Below are positions 15,074 through 24,227 of a stretch of DNA of 64,000 bases, one piece after another (position 1 is the stretch's first letter; each line of letters starts with the position of its first letter). Position numbers and translations under genes: made by a program. The notes beneath the pieces were generated by a model. It saw only the letters and a program-made list of their open reading frames with translations, did no database searches and was not told the DNA's origin. The DNA comes from Microbacterium sp. CGR2 (GTDB taxonomy: Bacteria; Actinomycetota; Actinomycetes; Actinomycetales; Microbacteriaceae): contig NZ_RBHX01000001.1 in NCBI RefSeq assembly GCF_003626735.1, forward strand, positions 1,798,001-1,862,000. Reading direction: 5' to 3'.

Positions 15074-18000
15074 GCGTCGGACGCCTGGTACGAACGCACC
15101 TTCACGGCTCGCCAGGGGCCGATCGGGTTTCCGCTCCAGCGGCTGCCCACGGGGACGAACTCGCCGCGCATGACAAGAGATGCCGGGCCCACTGTGGCAT
15201 CCGCTCCGATCGTGGCGGCAGGGAGGATCACGCTGTGGGGTCCCAGCGTCGCACCGTTCTCGAGGGTCACTGCGTCGATGCTCATCACACGATCATGGAA
15301 CAGATGGGTCTGAACCACACAACCGCGGTTGACCGTGGCGCCGTCCCCGAGGGTCACGAGGTCGGGTTCGGGCAGCCAGTAGCTGTCCGTCCACACACCG
15401 CGACCGATCTTCGCTCCGAGGGTGCGGAGCCAGATGGCGAGCGCGGGAGTGCCCGATGCCGCGTTGGCGAACCAGGGGGCGGCGACCATCTCGGTGAAGG
15501 TGTCCGACACCTCGGTGCGCCAGACGAAACTCGACCACAGGGGATGCTCACCCGGACGGATGGGCCCCACGATGAGCCACTTGGCTGCCGTGGTGATCGC
15601 TGCGGCAGCGGCGCCGGCGATGAGCATCACCGCGGGCGAGAGGGCGATGGCCCACGCCACTCCCGCGGTGTCGACGATGGCGGCGAGCGTCATCATCACC
15701 GCGAGTCCGATCGCGCAGGTGACGAGCACCGGGATGATGCGACATGCCTCCCACAGCGCCCGGGCGACGCGCAGCCCTGGGCGTGGACGATAGGTGCGCT
15801 CGAGGTCGGCGTCGTTGACCACACGTCGAAGGCGCGTGGCGGGTGAACCCATCCACGACGATCCGGCTTTGGCTTTGAGGGGAGCGACCGACAGCACGGC
15901 CACGAGCCCGTCGCGCGGGACGTTGTGTCCGCCGGCGGCCAGGCCGGAGTTGCCGAGGAACGCACGCTTGCCGATGCGTGCCCGTGCCAGTCGCATCCAG
16001 CCGCCCTGCAGCTCGTACGTCGCCACCATCGTGTCGTCGGCGAGGAACGCACCGTCGGCGATCGTCGTGAGCTTCGGGATGAGGAGCACGGTCGAGGCCT
16101 CGACATCGCGTCCGACGTCGGCTCCCAGCGCGCGTAGCCACAGGGGCGTGAGGATGCTGGAGTACAGCGGAAACAGGAACGTGCGCGCCGAGTCGAGCAG
16201 GCGCTCGGTCGTCCAGGCCTGCCACGCGACTCTCGACCGTACGGGGTGGATCCCCTCGGCCAGCCCGATGCCGAGGAGGCGGACGAGCGCCAGCACCAGG
16301 ATCGCGAAGAGGGCTCCGGCGAGCAGCACGGCGGGTGCGAGCATCGCCAGCATGCCGGGGATCGCGTCGAGCAGGGAGTCTGCCCCGCGCATTCCCGTCG
16401 CGAGGACGGCGCCTCCGCTCGCGAACGCCAGGAGCGGCAGGATCCCGAGAACGGCGGACGACGCTGCGAAGGCGAGGAGCCACCGTCTTCTGCTCGGCGG
16501 ACGCGTACGGGCGAAGGGCTGTGATGCGCCGCCGATGCGTGCCGCCGGTGATCCGGCCCAGCGCTGGTTGGCGCGCACTCGGCCGAACACAGCCGACCCC
16601 GGTGCGATCTCGGCGCCGCGACCGATCTTGGTACCGGGGGCGAGGGTGCTGCGCGCCCCGATCGTGGCGTCCGCCCCGATGCGGATTCCGCCGATGCGCA
16701 CGGTGTCGCCGTCGATCCAATAACCCGTCAGGTCGACTTCGGGTTCCACCGATGCCCCGGCCCCGATGTCGAGCATGCCGGTGATGGGCGGAACCGTGTG
16801 TAGATCGACGTCTTTGTGGATGCGGGCACCGAGCGCCCGGGCGTAGTACACGACCCACGGCGCACCGGCGAGGCCGACCGGGTCGACCTGTTGGGCGATC
16901 TGCTCGGCCAGCCACAGGCGCAGGTGCACCGCGCCTCCGCGAGGGTGGTCCCCGGGACGCACGCCGGCGAGCAGGAGCCGGGCGGCCACCGCTGCGATCG
17001 TCATCTTGCCCACCGGTGTGGCGAAGAGCAGCAGGCCGCCGACGATGATCCAGCCCGACACATCGGGGAGGAACTCGAAACCGGGAGCGAGCCGCAGCAG
17101 CCAGCTCGCGGCGAGGACGAAGAGCAACCAACGGATGCCGGTGAAGACGAACAGCGGGAGTCCGGCGATCGTCTGCACCCACTGCATCCGCCGCGGCGTC
17201 GGTCGCGGTTGGCTGAAGACGCGGTCCTCCTGCTCGTCCTGCGCTTCGTCCTCGACGGCATCCGCCATCTGACGCAGGCGCGGCAGGTCGTACACGTCGG
17301 TCATCGTGAATTCGGGTGCGCGGGTGCGCAGGCGGGAGACGAGCTGGGCCGCGGCGAGTGAACCGCCGCCGAGTTGGAAGAAGTCGGCGTCCTCATCTGC
17401 GGGCCGGATGCCGAGGACCGCGAACCACTGCTCGGCGAGCCACGCCGCCGTGCCGGACAGGGTGGAGTCTCCGGCGTCGGGGGATTCGAGTGGCCAGGGC
17501 AGGGCGGCCTTGTCGACCTTGCCGGAGGTGCGCACCGGCAGATCGTCGACGATCGCGAGCAGGGGGATGAGCGGTGCGGGAAGAGTCTCGGAGAGTTCGG
17601 TGCGTGCCGTGTGGCGGTCGAACCCCTGGTCGGGAACGACGTAGCCGACGAGCAACGGCATCCCGGTCTCGGTCTTCTGCACCACCACGGTCGCCGCCGA
17701 CACGGCGGTGAGTGATTGCAACGCCGCTTCCACTTCGCCGAGTTCGATGCGCCGTCCACCGATCTTCACCTGGTCATCGGCGCGGCCCTGGAAGATCAGC
17801 CCCGCCGACTCGAGCCGCACGAGGTCGCCAGAGCGGTAGGCGCGATCCCAGCCGAGCGAGGGCATCGCCGCGTACTTCTCCGCATCCTTCTGCGGGTCGA
17901 GGTAGCGGGCCAGACCGACGCCGCCGATGATCAGCTCGCCGGTCTCGCCCTCGGCGACGCGCTCGCCGAGGGCGTCGACGACGGCGAGGGACCAGCCGTC

Positions 18001-19020
18001 GAGAGGCAGCCCGATGCGTACCGGGCCTCGGCCGTCCATGCGGGAGGCGCAGGCGACCACGGTTGCCTCGGTCGGGCCGTAGGTGTTCCAGACCTCTCGG
18101 CCGTCGGACGCGAGCCGGGCCACGAGCTCGGGCGGGCAGGCCTCTCCGCCGAAGATCAGCAGGCGCACGTTCTCGATCGCGTCCTGCGGCCAGAGCGCGG
18201 CGAGGGTCGGGACGGTCGACACGACGGTGATGCCGTGGCCGAGCAGCCACGGGCCGAGGTCTTCGCCGGAGCGCACGAGCGCACGGGGCGCGGGCACGAG
18301 GCATGCACCGTGACGCCACGCGAGCCACATCTCCTCGCACGAGGCGTCGAAGGCGACCGACAGGCCCGCGAGCACGCGGTCGCCGGGTCCCAGGGGAGCA
18401 TCCTGCAGGAAGATCTTCGCCTCGGCGTCGACGAACGCCGCTGCCGAGCGCTGCGAGACGGCCACGCCCTTCGGCACTCCGGTCGAGCCCGAGGTGAAGA
18501 TGACCCAGGCGTCGTCGTCGATGGTCGGCGGAGCGATCGTGGGGGCCGCAGCGGTGCTCGGGTGCGGCGTGCCGCTGCGGAAGAGCGCGACAGACCGGGA
18601 CCCGGCCTCCGGGGCGGCGGGACCGCCAGACGAACGATAGACGCCGTTGCCCGTGATGCTGCCGGCGATGCGGGCCTCGCGGAAGACCAGGTCGGCGCGC
18701 TCTTGCGGGTCATCGGTGTCGACCGGCACGTACGCGGCACCGGCAGCCATCGTGCCCAGGATCGCGATGTACAGCTCGCGTCTGCCCGACGCGAGCCGGA
18801 TGCCGACACGATCGCCCTGCTGCACGCCGTGTTCGCGGAGCAACGCCGCTGTCCGCCAGACGTGGGCGAGCAGCTCGGCGTAACTCACCGCTCCGTCGGC
18901 GTCCTCGATCGCGGAGGCGTCCGGATGCTGCGCTGCGGTGTCTCGGAGGATGTCGATGAGCGTGCGAGGCGGTGGTGCCGCGGCGGTGCGGTCCAGCGCG
19001 CCCTGTCCGTCAGCGCTCAA
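15070..19020 (-). CDS. Pls/PosA-type non-ribosomal peptide synthetase
   Basis: This 1316-residue synthetase has an adenylation domain (about 20-510) with VIFTSGSTGVPKGVAVSQ, the A4 motif FDAS (D225 fits an amino-acid alpha-amine), NTYGPTEAT and the A10 lysine in TSGKVDKAAL (K501). A carrier domain follows with phosphopantetheine site FFQLGGGSLAA (S554). The rest is not a normal condensation domain. It has three units of membrane helices plus left-handed beta-helix (hexapeptide) repeats. This architecture matches the family of epsilon-poly-lysine synthetase Pls and relatives that assemble homopolymers of amino acids. The start is TTG or further in and is uncertain. Confidence 0.9.
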   Translation of the reverse strand: MSADGQGALDRTAAAPPPRTLIDILRDTAAQHPDASAIEDADGAVSYAELLAHVWRTAALLREHGVQQGDRVGIRLASGRRELYIAILGTMAAGAAYVPVDTDDPQERADLVFREARIAGSITGNGVYRSSGGPAAPEAGSRSVALFRSGTPHPSTAAAPTIAPPTIDDDAWVIFTSGSTGVPKGVAVSQRSAAAFVDAEAKIFLQDAPLGPGDRVLAGLSVAFDASCEEMWLAWRHGACLVPAPRALVRSGEDLGPWLLGHGITVVSTVPTLAALWPQDAIENVRLLIFGGEACPPELVARLASDGREVWNTYGPTEATVVACASRMDGRGPVRIGLPLDGWSLAVVDALGERVAEGETGELIIGGVGLARYLDPQKDAEKYAAMPSLGWDRAYRSGDLVRLESAGLIFQGRADDQVKIGGRRIELGEVEAALQSLTAVSAATVVVQKTETGMPLLVGYVVPDQGFDRHTARTELSETLPAPLIPLLAIVDDLPVRTSGKVDKAALPWPLESPDAGDSTLSGTAAWLAEQWFAVLGIRPADEDADFFQLGGGSLAAAQLVSRLRTRAPEFTMTDVYDLPRLRQMADAVEDEAQDEQEDRVFSQPRPTPRRMQWVQTIAGLPLFVFTGIRWLLFVLAASWLLRLAPGFEFLPDVSGWIIVGGLLLFATPVGKMTIAAVAARLLLAGVRPGDHPRGGAVHLRLWLAEQIAQQVDPVGLAGAPWVVYYARALGARIHKDVDLHTVPPITGMLDIGAGASVEPEVDLTGYWIDGDTVRIGGIRIGADATIGARSTLAPGTKIGRGAEIAPGSAVFGRVRANQRWAGSPAARIGGASQPFARTRPPSRRRWLLAFAASSAVLGILPLLAFASGGAVLATGMRGADSLLDAIPGMLAMLAPAVLLAGALFAILVLALVRLLGIGLAEGIHPVRSRVAWQAWTTERLLDSARTFLFPLYSSILTPLWLRALGADVGRDVEASTVLLIPKLTTIADGAFLADDTMVATYELQGGWMRLARARIGKRAFLGNSGLAAGGHNVPRDGLVAVLSVAPLKAKAGSSWMGSPATRLRRVVNDADLERTYRPRPGLRVARALWEACRIIPVLVTCAIGLAVMMTLAAIVDTAGVAWAIALSPAVMLIAGAAAAAITTAAKWLIVGPIRPGEHPLWSSFVWRTEVSDTFTEMVAAPWFANAASGTPALAIWLRTLGAKIGRGVWTDSYWLPEPDLVTLGDGATVNRGCVVQTHLFHDRVMSIDAVTLENGATLGPHSVILPAATIGADATVGPASLVMRGEFVPVGSRWSGNPIGPWRAVKVRSYQASDA

Positions 19021-19663
19021 GGAAGTCGATCAGCGCGGCCTTCGAGAGTCGGGAGTAGCCGGTGCGCCCGGCCATGCGGGCGCGGGCCCGCAGTTCGACC
19101 ACGGTCAGACCGGAGAGGTCTTCGACCGGCGGTACAGCGCGGACGGGGGTGACCGGGGTGGTGGGCGGCACCGGGGCGGTGGGCGGCACCGGGGCGGTGG
19201 CCGGCACCGGCGAGGTGACGGGCGACGGCGCAGCGACGGGGGCCGGGGTCGCCTTCGTCGGCGTCGCTTTCGTCGGCGCCGCTTTCGTCGGGGCCGCTTT
19301 CGTCGGGGCCGCTTTCGTCGGGGCCGCCTTCTTCCGGGCGTCCGTCATGCGGGCGTCCTTCTTCGGAGCATCCTTCTTCGACGAATCCGACTTCTTCGCC
19401 TTCTTCGGCGTCTGCAGACGCGCCGTCGCGTCCTGCAGGCGCTCCGTCGCGGCCGCCGCGGACTTCGTGACCTTCTTCGGGCGGTCGGCGATCTTCTTCT
19501 TCGACACCTTGGCGGCGTCCTTGGCATCCTCGACGAGTGGCTTGAGCTTCTTCGCGTCCTTCTTCGGAAGCGACTTGATCAGCTTCTTGGCGTCTTTCGC
19601 CGCATCCTTGGCAGCATCGACGGCCGCCTCCGCGTTGCGATGCGCTGTGGTCTTCTTCGCCAT
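19010..19663 (-). CDS. Lys/Ala/Pro-rich histone-like protein with C-terminal Rho-N/SAP-like motif
   Basis: This protein of about 217 residues has an N-terminal basic Ala/Lys region like histone H1. In the middle lie several pentapeptide repeats of KAAPT type and a run of P-V-P-P-T type. The ending, LSGLTVVELRARARMAGRTGYSRLSKAALIDFLER, resembles Rho N-terminal or SAP motifs. It probably binds nucleic acid. The ATG at 19663 follows AGGAGA at good spacing. The gene overlaps the TTG start of the Pls-type gene, so the two may be co-transcribed. Confidence 0.82.
   Translation of the reverse strand: MAKKTTAHRNAEAAVDAAKDAAKDAKKLIKSLPKKDAKKLKPLVEDAKDAAKVSKKKIADRPKKVTKSAAAATERLQDATARLQTPKKAKKSDSSKKDAPKKDARMTDARKKAAPTKAAPTKAAPTKAAPTKATPTKATPAPVAAPSPVTSPVPATAPVPPTAPVPPTTPVTPVRAVPPVEDLSGLTVVELRARARMAGRTGYSRLSKAALIDFLER
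19255..19325. repeat. In-frame 15-base tandem repeats encoding KAAPT/KATPT units
   Basis: A unit resembling GCCGCTTTCGTCGGG (plus strand) recurs about five times, giving TKAAPTKAAPTKAAPT on the coding strand. Neighbouring GGGGCGGTGGGCGGCACC copies encode the APVPPT run. All units are multiples of three, so length changes would not shift the frame. Confidence 0.75.
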
Positions 19664-19766
19664 CTCTGGTCTCCTTGCGTCGGAGGGCACACTCTCGTGT
19701 GTTTCGGCCATGAGGATAGCGCCCCCGAGTTAACGGCAGGTTGCAACACAAATGTGATCAGCCCGA

Positions 19767-19806
19767 AACATGTCGGGTTGGTCGTCGCGAGCGAGCGCAT
19801 GTTTAG
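19767..19806. repeat. Inverted repeats upstream of the amino-acid binding protein gene
   Basis: AAACATG at 19767-19773 and CATGTTT about 26 bases later form a perfect seven-base inverted repeat. Nested in it is CCCGA-AACATG-TCGGG. The region lies between divergent genes and could hold an operator. It is not a terminator because no T run follows. Confidence 0.35.
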
Positions 19807-19859
19807 ATGAACTCCTACCCGTCCGTGGGCAGCAACGCCCTCGTCACACTGGAGCCGAC

Positions 19860-20678
19860 ATGCCTCGTCGCAATCTCTTCGCCGGCCTTGCCCTCGCGGC
19901 GACGGCCACCCTCGCACTCTCCGGCTGCGCGACCGGAGGTTCCGACGACACCGACGCAGGCGCTCCGGCAGCGGGCGAAGACTACGGTCTGATCGAAGAC
20001 GGCACGCTCACGGTCTGCTCCGACATCCCCTACGCACCGTTCGAGTTCGAGGGTGGCGACAACGGCACCGGCTACACCGGCTTCGACATCGACCTGCTCG
20101 ACGCGATCGCCAAGAAGCTCGACCTGAAGCTCGCTGTGCAGGATGTCGCGTTCGAGGCTCTGCAGTCCGGCACGACACTCGCGTCGGGACAGTGCGACAT
20201 CGGTGCGTCGGCGATGACGATCACCGAAGAGCGCAAGGCCAACATCGACTTCTCGGACCCGTACTACGACTCGCTGCAGTCGCTGCTGGTGGGCACCGAC
20301 TCCGGCATCGAGTCCATCGACGACCTCGACGGCAAGGCCGTCGGAGTGCAGCAGGGCACGACGGGTGAGGCTTACGCCAACGAGAACGCCGAGGGCGCGG
20401 AGATCGTGCAGTACCCCTCCGACGGGGAGCTGTGGCCGGCGATGCAGTCGGGCCTGATCGACGCGATCCTCCAGGACCAGCCGGTGAACCTCGAGCACGA
20501 GAAGGCCGATGACGCCTACGCGATCGTCGAGGAGTACGAGACCGGTGAGTCCTACGGCTTCGCCTTCGCGAAGGGCGAGCGCGACGAACTGCTCGAAGCA
20601 GTCAACGGTGCCCTCGCAGAGCTGAAGGACAGCGGCGACTACAAGACGATCTACGACACCTACTTCACCGCGAAGTAA
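19860..20678 (+). CDS. Polar amino-acid ABC transporter, substrate-binding lipoprotein
   Basis: This protein of about 272 residues starts with a signal peptide and lipobox LSGC (Cys23), so it is a membrane-anchored lipoprotein. The SBP family 3 fold is clear: LTVCSDIPYAPFEFEG, YTGFDIDLLDAIAKKL, ITEERKANIDFSDPYY and GVQQGTTGE. Such proteins bind glutamine, glutamate or other polar amino acids. The ATG at 19860 is the signal-peptide start. The open frame extends upstream only as a shadow. It heads a three-gene importer operon. Confidence 0.93.
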   Translation: MPRRNLFAGLALAATATLALSGCATGGSDDTDAGAPAAGEDYGLIEDGTLTVCSDIPYAPFEFEGGDNGTGYTGFDIDLLDAIAKKLDLKLAVQDVAFEALQSGTTLASGQCDIGASAMTITEERKANIDFSDPYYDSLQSLLVGTDSGIESIDDLDGKAVGVQQGTTGEAYANENAEGAEIVQYPSDGELWPAMQSGLIDAILQDQPVNLEHEKADDAYAIVEEYETGESYGFAFAKGERDELLEAVNGALAELKDSGDYKTIYDTYFTAK

Positions 20679-20712
20679 TCGGCGAGCGCAGCAGGACAGG
20701 GAGTCCTTGACA

Positions 20713-21510
20713 ATGGCGTTGAGGCGCACCACGAAGAGCAAGCTCTATCGGTACATCGTCTACGCGGTGCTGATCGCGATCGTCGTCTGGGCGGCGGTCA
20801 CCACGGACTGGGCGAAGATCGGTCCGCTGTTCTTCAACCCCGAAGTCGCGGCCCAGATGTTCCCCGCGATCATCACGACCGCTCTCGTCAACACGCTGTG
20901 GTTCACGGCCGTGGCCTTCGCGGCCGGTCTGGTGCTCGGCGTCATCCTGGCGCTGTTGAAGCTGTCGAGCATCGGCCCGTTTCGCTGGATCGCCACAGCC
21001 TGGATCGAACTCTTCCGCGGGCTTCCTGCGATCCTCACCATCTTCGGCGTGGCGTACGTGCTGCCGATCGCCCTCGGCGTCTCGGGCCGAGACCTCGGCG
21101 GACCCGTGGTGCTGGGGCTGATCGGTCTGATCCTGGTGGCGTCGGCCTACATGGCCGAGACCATCCGTGCGGGTATCCAGGCGGTCCCCAAGGGGCAGAC
21201 CGAGGCGGCGCGCTCCCTCGGGATGTCGCCGATGAAGACGACCTTCTGGATCGTCGTGCCGCAGGGTTTCCGCATCATCATCCCGCCGCTGACCAACGAG
21301 TTCGTGCTTCTGCTGAAGGACACGTCGTTGCTGTTCGTCGCGGGCACGTTGATCTGGTCGAAAGAGCTCACCAACTTCGCCCGTGACGCGACCACGCAGA
21401 CCTCGAACGCGACACCGCTCATCATGGCGGCGGTCCTGTACCTGATCGTGACGATCCCCCTCACACGCTTCAGTGCGTGGCTGGAACGACGGATGGCGAG
21501 GCAGCGATGA
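20713..21510 (+). CDS. Polar amino-acid ABC transporter, permease
   Basis: This inner-membrane subunit of about 265 residues is of the HisM/GlnP type. It has about five TM segments and the EAA loop [23 protein letters not shown]. The TTG at 20707 and the ATG at 20713 are in the same frame. The ATG is better spaced from GGGAG. It is co-directional with the binding-protein gene, and its stop overlaps the start of the ATPase gene as ATGA. Confidence 0.93.
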   Translation: MALRRTTKSKLYRYIVYAVLIAIVVWAAVTTDWAKIGPLFFNPEVAAQMFPAIITTALVNTLWFTAVAFAAGLVLGVILALLKLSSIGPFRWIATAWIELFRGLPAILTIFGVAYVLPIALGVSGRDLGGPVVLGLIGLILVASAYMAETIRAGIQAVPKGQTEAARSLGMSPMKTTFWIVVPQGFRIIIPPLTNEFVLLLKDTSLLFVAGTLIWSKELTNFARDATTQTSNATPLIMAAVLYLIVTIPLTRFSAWLERRMARQR

Positions 21511-22262
21511 GCACCGACCTGATTGATGTGCACGCCCCCGCGATCGACCTGCAGGGGCTGGTGAAGAGCTTCGGGGACAACGAGGTGCTCAAGGGCATCG
21601 ACCTCACGGTCACGGCCGGTGAGGTCGTCTGTGTCATCGGTCCGTCGGGCTCGGGCAAGTCGACACTGCTGCGTTCCGTGAACCTGTTGGAGGAGCCGAC
21701 CGGCGGCAAGGTGCTGATCGAGGGCATCGACATCACCGATCCCGACGTCGACATCGACCGGGTGCGCACGCGAATCGGCATGGTGTTCCAGAGCTTCAAC
21801 CTCTTCCCGCACCTCAACGTGCTCGGCAACCTGACCATCGCTCAGCAGCGGGTGAAGAAGCGGTCCAAGGGGGAGTCCGAGAAGGTCGCACACGCCATGC
21901 TCGAGCGGGTCGGTCTCGCCGAGAAGGCGGACGCCTTCCCCGGACACCTCTCCGGTGGGCAGCAGCAGCGCGTGGCCATCGCGCGTGCACTCTGCATGAA
22001 CCCCGACATGATGCTGTTCGACGAGCCGACCTCGGCCCTCGACCCCGAACTCGTGGGAGAGGTGCTGCAGGTCATGCGGCAGCTCGCCGACGAAGGCATG
22101 ACGATGTTGGTGGTGACCCACGAGATGGGCTTCGCCCGTGAGGTCGGGTCGCGGCTGATCTTCATGGACGGCGGACACATCGTCGAAGAGGGCGACCCGC
22201 GCGAAGTGATCGGCAACCCGCAGCATCAGCGCACGAAGGACTTCCTCTCCCGCGTGCTGTAA
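21507..22262 (+). CDS. Polar amino-acid ABC transporter, ATP-binding protein
   Basis: This 251-residue ATPase is of the GlnQ/HisP type. Walker A is [17 protein letters not shown], the Q-loop is [12 protein letters not shown], the signature is [15 protein letters not shown], Walker B is [15 protein letters not shown] and the H-loop is [12 protein letters not shown]. The ATG at 21507 overlaps the permease stop. It completes an importer whose exact amino acid cannot be read from sequence. Confidence 0.95.
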   Translation: MSTDLIDVHAPAIDLQGLVKSFGDNEVLKGIDLTVTAGEVVCVIGPSGSGKSTLLRSVNLLEEPTGGKVLIEGIDITDPDVDIDRVRTRIGMVFQSFNLFPHLNVLGNLTIAQQRVKKRSKGESEKVAHAMLERVGLAEKADAFPGHLSGGQQQRVAIARALCMNPDMMLFDEPTSALDPELVGEVLQVMRQLADEGMTMLVVTHEMGFAREVGSRLIFMDGGHIVEEGDPREVIGNPQHQRTKDFLSRVL

Positions 22263-22275
22263 CCGGGACCACCTC

Positions 22276-22320
22276 GGTCGTCGAGCGTCGTCTCGTCGCT
22301 GCGCTTCTCGCTCGACGACC
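22276..22320. terminator. REP-like hairpin between convergent transporter operons
   Basis: GGTCGTCGAGCG and CGCTCGACGACC form a perfect 12-base stem. The loop contains the TCTCGTCGCTGCGC-type core seen in the other REP-like copies of this window. The hairpin lies between convergent genes, so a bidirectional terminator role is likely. Confidence 0.7.
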
Positions 22321-22344
22321 GGTGCGGGCGAATGAGCCCGCCGC

Positions 22345-23436
22345 TCAGCCGCGCGGATGCACGGCGACGGGCTCCGGCGCGACGGCGATGCGCACCCGTT
22401 CGCCGAAAGCGGGATGGATGCCGGGGGCATGCTGCACTCGGACCAGCTCCCCGGATTCGGTGCGCACCAATGTCCGCCGCATGCTGCCCAGGAACGTGCT
22501 CTCCTCGACCACCGCGTCGGCGGCGGCATCCGCATCGGAGGCGAAGTACACGTTCTCCGGTCGGAGATAGACGTCGACCGGGCCGTCTGCCGGACCCTGA
22601 AGTGGCAGGGCCTGCCCCCAGACGAACACGTGATCGCCGTCGGCGACGCCGGAGACGACGCTCGACAGACCGACGAAGGCGGCGACACCTGCGGTCGACG
22701 GCGTCGTGTACAACTGCTCGGGGGAACCGATCTGCTCGATGCGTCCCGCGTTCATCACCGCGATCCGGTCGGAGACGGCGAGCGCCTCCTCCTGGTCGTG
22801 CGTCACGAAGACCGTGGTGATGCCGAGCCGCAGTTGGATGCGGCGGATCTCGTCACGCAGCTGCACGCGCACCTTGGCGTCCAGGGCCGACAGCGGCTCG
22901 TCCAACAGCAGCACCTTGGGCTCGGTGACGAGAGCTCGCGCGAGCGCTACGCGTTGCTGCTGACCGCCGGAGAGCTGATGGGGGAACCGATCCGCGAAGT
23001 CGGCGAGACCGACGAGCGCCAGGGCGTCGAGGGCCCGCTTCGCGGCATCCGCTCTTCCTGCCCCTCGTCGGCGGAGGCCGAACGCAGTGTTGTCCACGAC
23101 TCGCAGGTGCGGGAACAGCGAATACGACTGGAAGACCATGCCGATGTCGCGCTTGTTCGTGGGCACGCGTGAGACATCCCCACCTCCCAGCAGCACCGCA
23201 CCCTCGTCGGCCCCTTCGAGCCCGGCGAGCACCCGGAGCAGGGTCGTCTTCCCGCAGCCGGAGGGGCCGAGCAGCGACACGAACTCGCCGGGAGCGATGT
23301 CGAGGTCCACGCCGTGCAGAACGCGTGTGCCGGCATAGCTCTTCACGATGCCCTGCAGCTCGACCCGGGTGCCCTCACCGGCTTCGGCGAGCAGCAGGTT
23401 GTCCTTGGTGCGGGGGAGGACGTGGTCGGCGGTCAT
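22345..23436 (-). CDS. ABC transporter ATP-binding protein, PotA/FbpC-like, with TOBE domain
   Basis: This ATPase of about 363 residues has Walker A LLGPSGCGKTTLLRVL, the Q-loop GMVFQSYSLFPH, signature [16 protein letters not shown], Walker B VLLLDEPLSALDAKV and THDQEEALAVSDR, typical of CUT1/PotA/FbpC importers. A TOBE-like C-terminal domain follows. It is the last gene of an SBP-permease-permease-ATPase operon. ATGA overlaps the upstream permease stop. The substrate is probably a small cation or polyamine-like or phosphonate compound, but this is only inferred. Confidence 0.92.
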   Translation of the reverse strand: MTADHVLPRTKDNLLLAEAGEGTRVELQGIVKSYAGTRVLHGVDLDIAPGEFVSLLGPSGCGKTTLLRVLAGLEGADEGAVLLGGGDVSRVPTNKRDIGMVFQSYSLFPHLRVVDNTAFGLRRRGAGRADAAKRALDALALVGLADFADRFPHQLSGGQQQRVALARALVTEPKVLLLDEPLSALDAKVRVQLRDEIRRIQLRLGITTVFVTHDQEEALAVSDRIAVMNAGRIEQIGSPEQLYTTPSTAGVAAFVGLSSVVSGVADGDHVFVWGQALPLQGPADGPVDVYLRPENVYFASDADAAADAVVEESTFLGSMRRTLVRTESGELVRVQHAPGIHPAFGERVRIAVAPEPVAVHPRG

Positions 23437-24227
23437 GAGCGGGCCTTTCCGGTGCCGCGAGCGACGCGGCCGATGATGAGGAGCAGCAGGAAGACGAACA
23501 GCAGCGCCAACAGGGTGAAGATCGCGGGAGCGTACGGGTCCTGCTTCTGCACGACGACCATGGCGGTCTGGAAGACCTGACGGTTCAGCAGCGAAGCGAT
23601 CGTGAACTCGCCCAGCACCACCGCGATCGAGATGAGGGATGCGGCCAGCAGGCCTTGGCGGAGGTTCGGAGCGAGCACTTTCAGGACGACGGCCGGCCAG
23701 CTCGCGCCGAGCGAGCGGGCCGCCTCGGCGAGGGTGCGCAGGTCGGCCGCGTCGATCGAGGCCTGGATGGACCGGAAGGCGAACGGCAGCACGGTGATGC
23801 CGTAGGCGAAGGCGAGCGTCCACGTTCCGGTACCGAGAGCGCGTCCGATCTGCAGGTAGATCGGCGCGAGACCGACGACCAGCACGATCGCGGGGATCGA
23901 GATGGGCAGCAGCACCACGAACTCGAACATCGACTTGAGCTTCGGGAACCGCAGGTTGACCAGGATCATGGTCGGAGCGAGCAGGAGCAGCACGATCGCG
24001 ACGGTGATGACCGCCAGGATCAACGAGTTGCCGAGCCCGAGCCAGATCGGTCTGATCGCGGCGGATGCGGCGGGGTCGAAGAGCGCCGTCCAGCGAGCGA
24101 ACGACATCCCGCCGGACGGATCGCGCAGGGTGAAGAGGAACGTCGACACCAACGGGATGAGGAAGAACGCACCGACGACGATGCCGATGATCCACCGGGT
24201 CGCGGGGGCAGGGCCGAGGCGGTTCAC
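23433..24227 (-). CDS. ABC transporter permease 2 (PotC-like)
   Basis: This permease of about 264 residues has about six TM segments and an EAA-type loop (TLAEAARSLGASWPAVVLKVLAPNL). It starts at a GTG at 24227 that overlaps the stop of permease 1 as GTGA. The wider open frame to 24548 is Arg-rich and not real. It pairs with permease 1 to form the channel. Confidence 0.9.
   Translation of the reverse strand: MNRLGPAPATRWIIGIVVGAFFLIPLVSTFLFTLRDPSGGMSFARWTALFDPAASAAIRPIWLGLGNSLILAVITVAIVLLLLAPTMILVNLRFPKLKSMFEFVVLLPISIPAIVLVVGLAPIYLQIGRALGTGTWTLAFAYGITVLPFAFRSIQASIDAADLRTLAEAARSLGASWPAVVLKVLAPNLRQGLLAASLISIAVVLGEFTIASLLNRQVFQTAMVVVQKQDPYAPAIFTLLALLFVFLLLLIIGRVARGTGKARS

Noticed and set aside
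19255..19325. Short tandem repeats resembling a CRISPR array
   Set aside because: The units are 15 bases with no unique spacers and are read in frame as KAAPT-type peptides. No cas genes are present.
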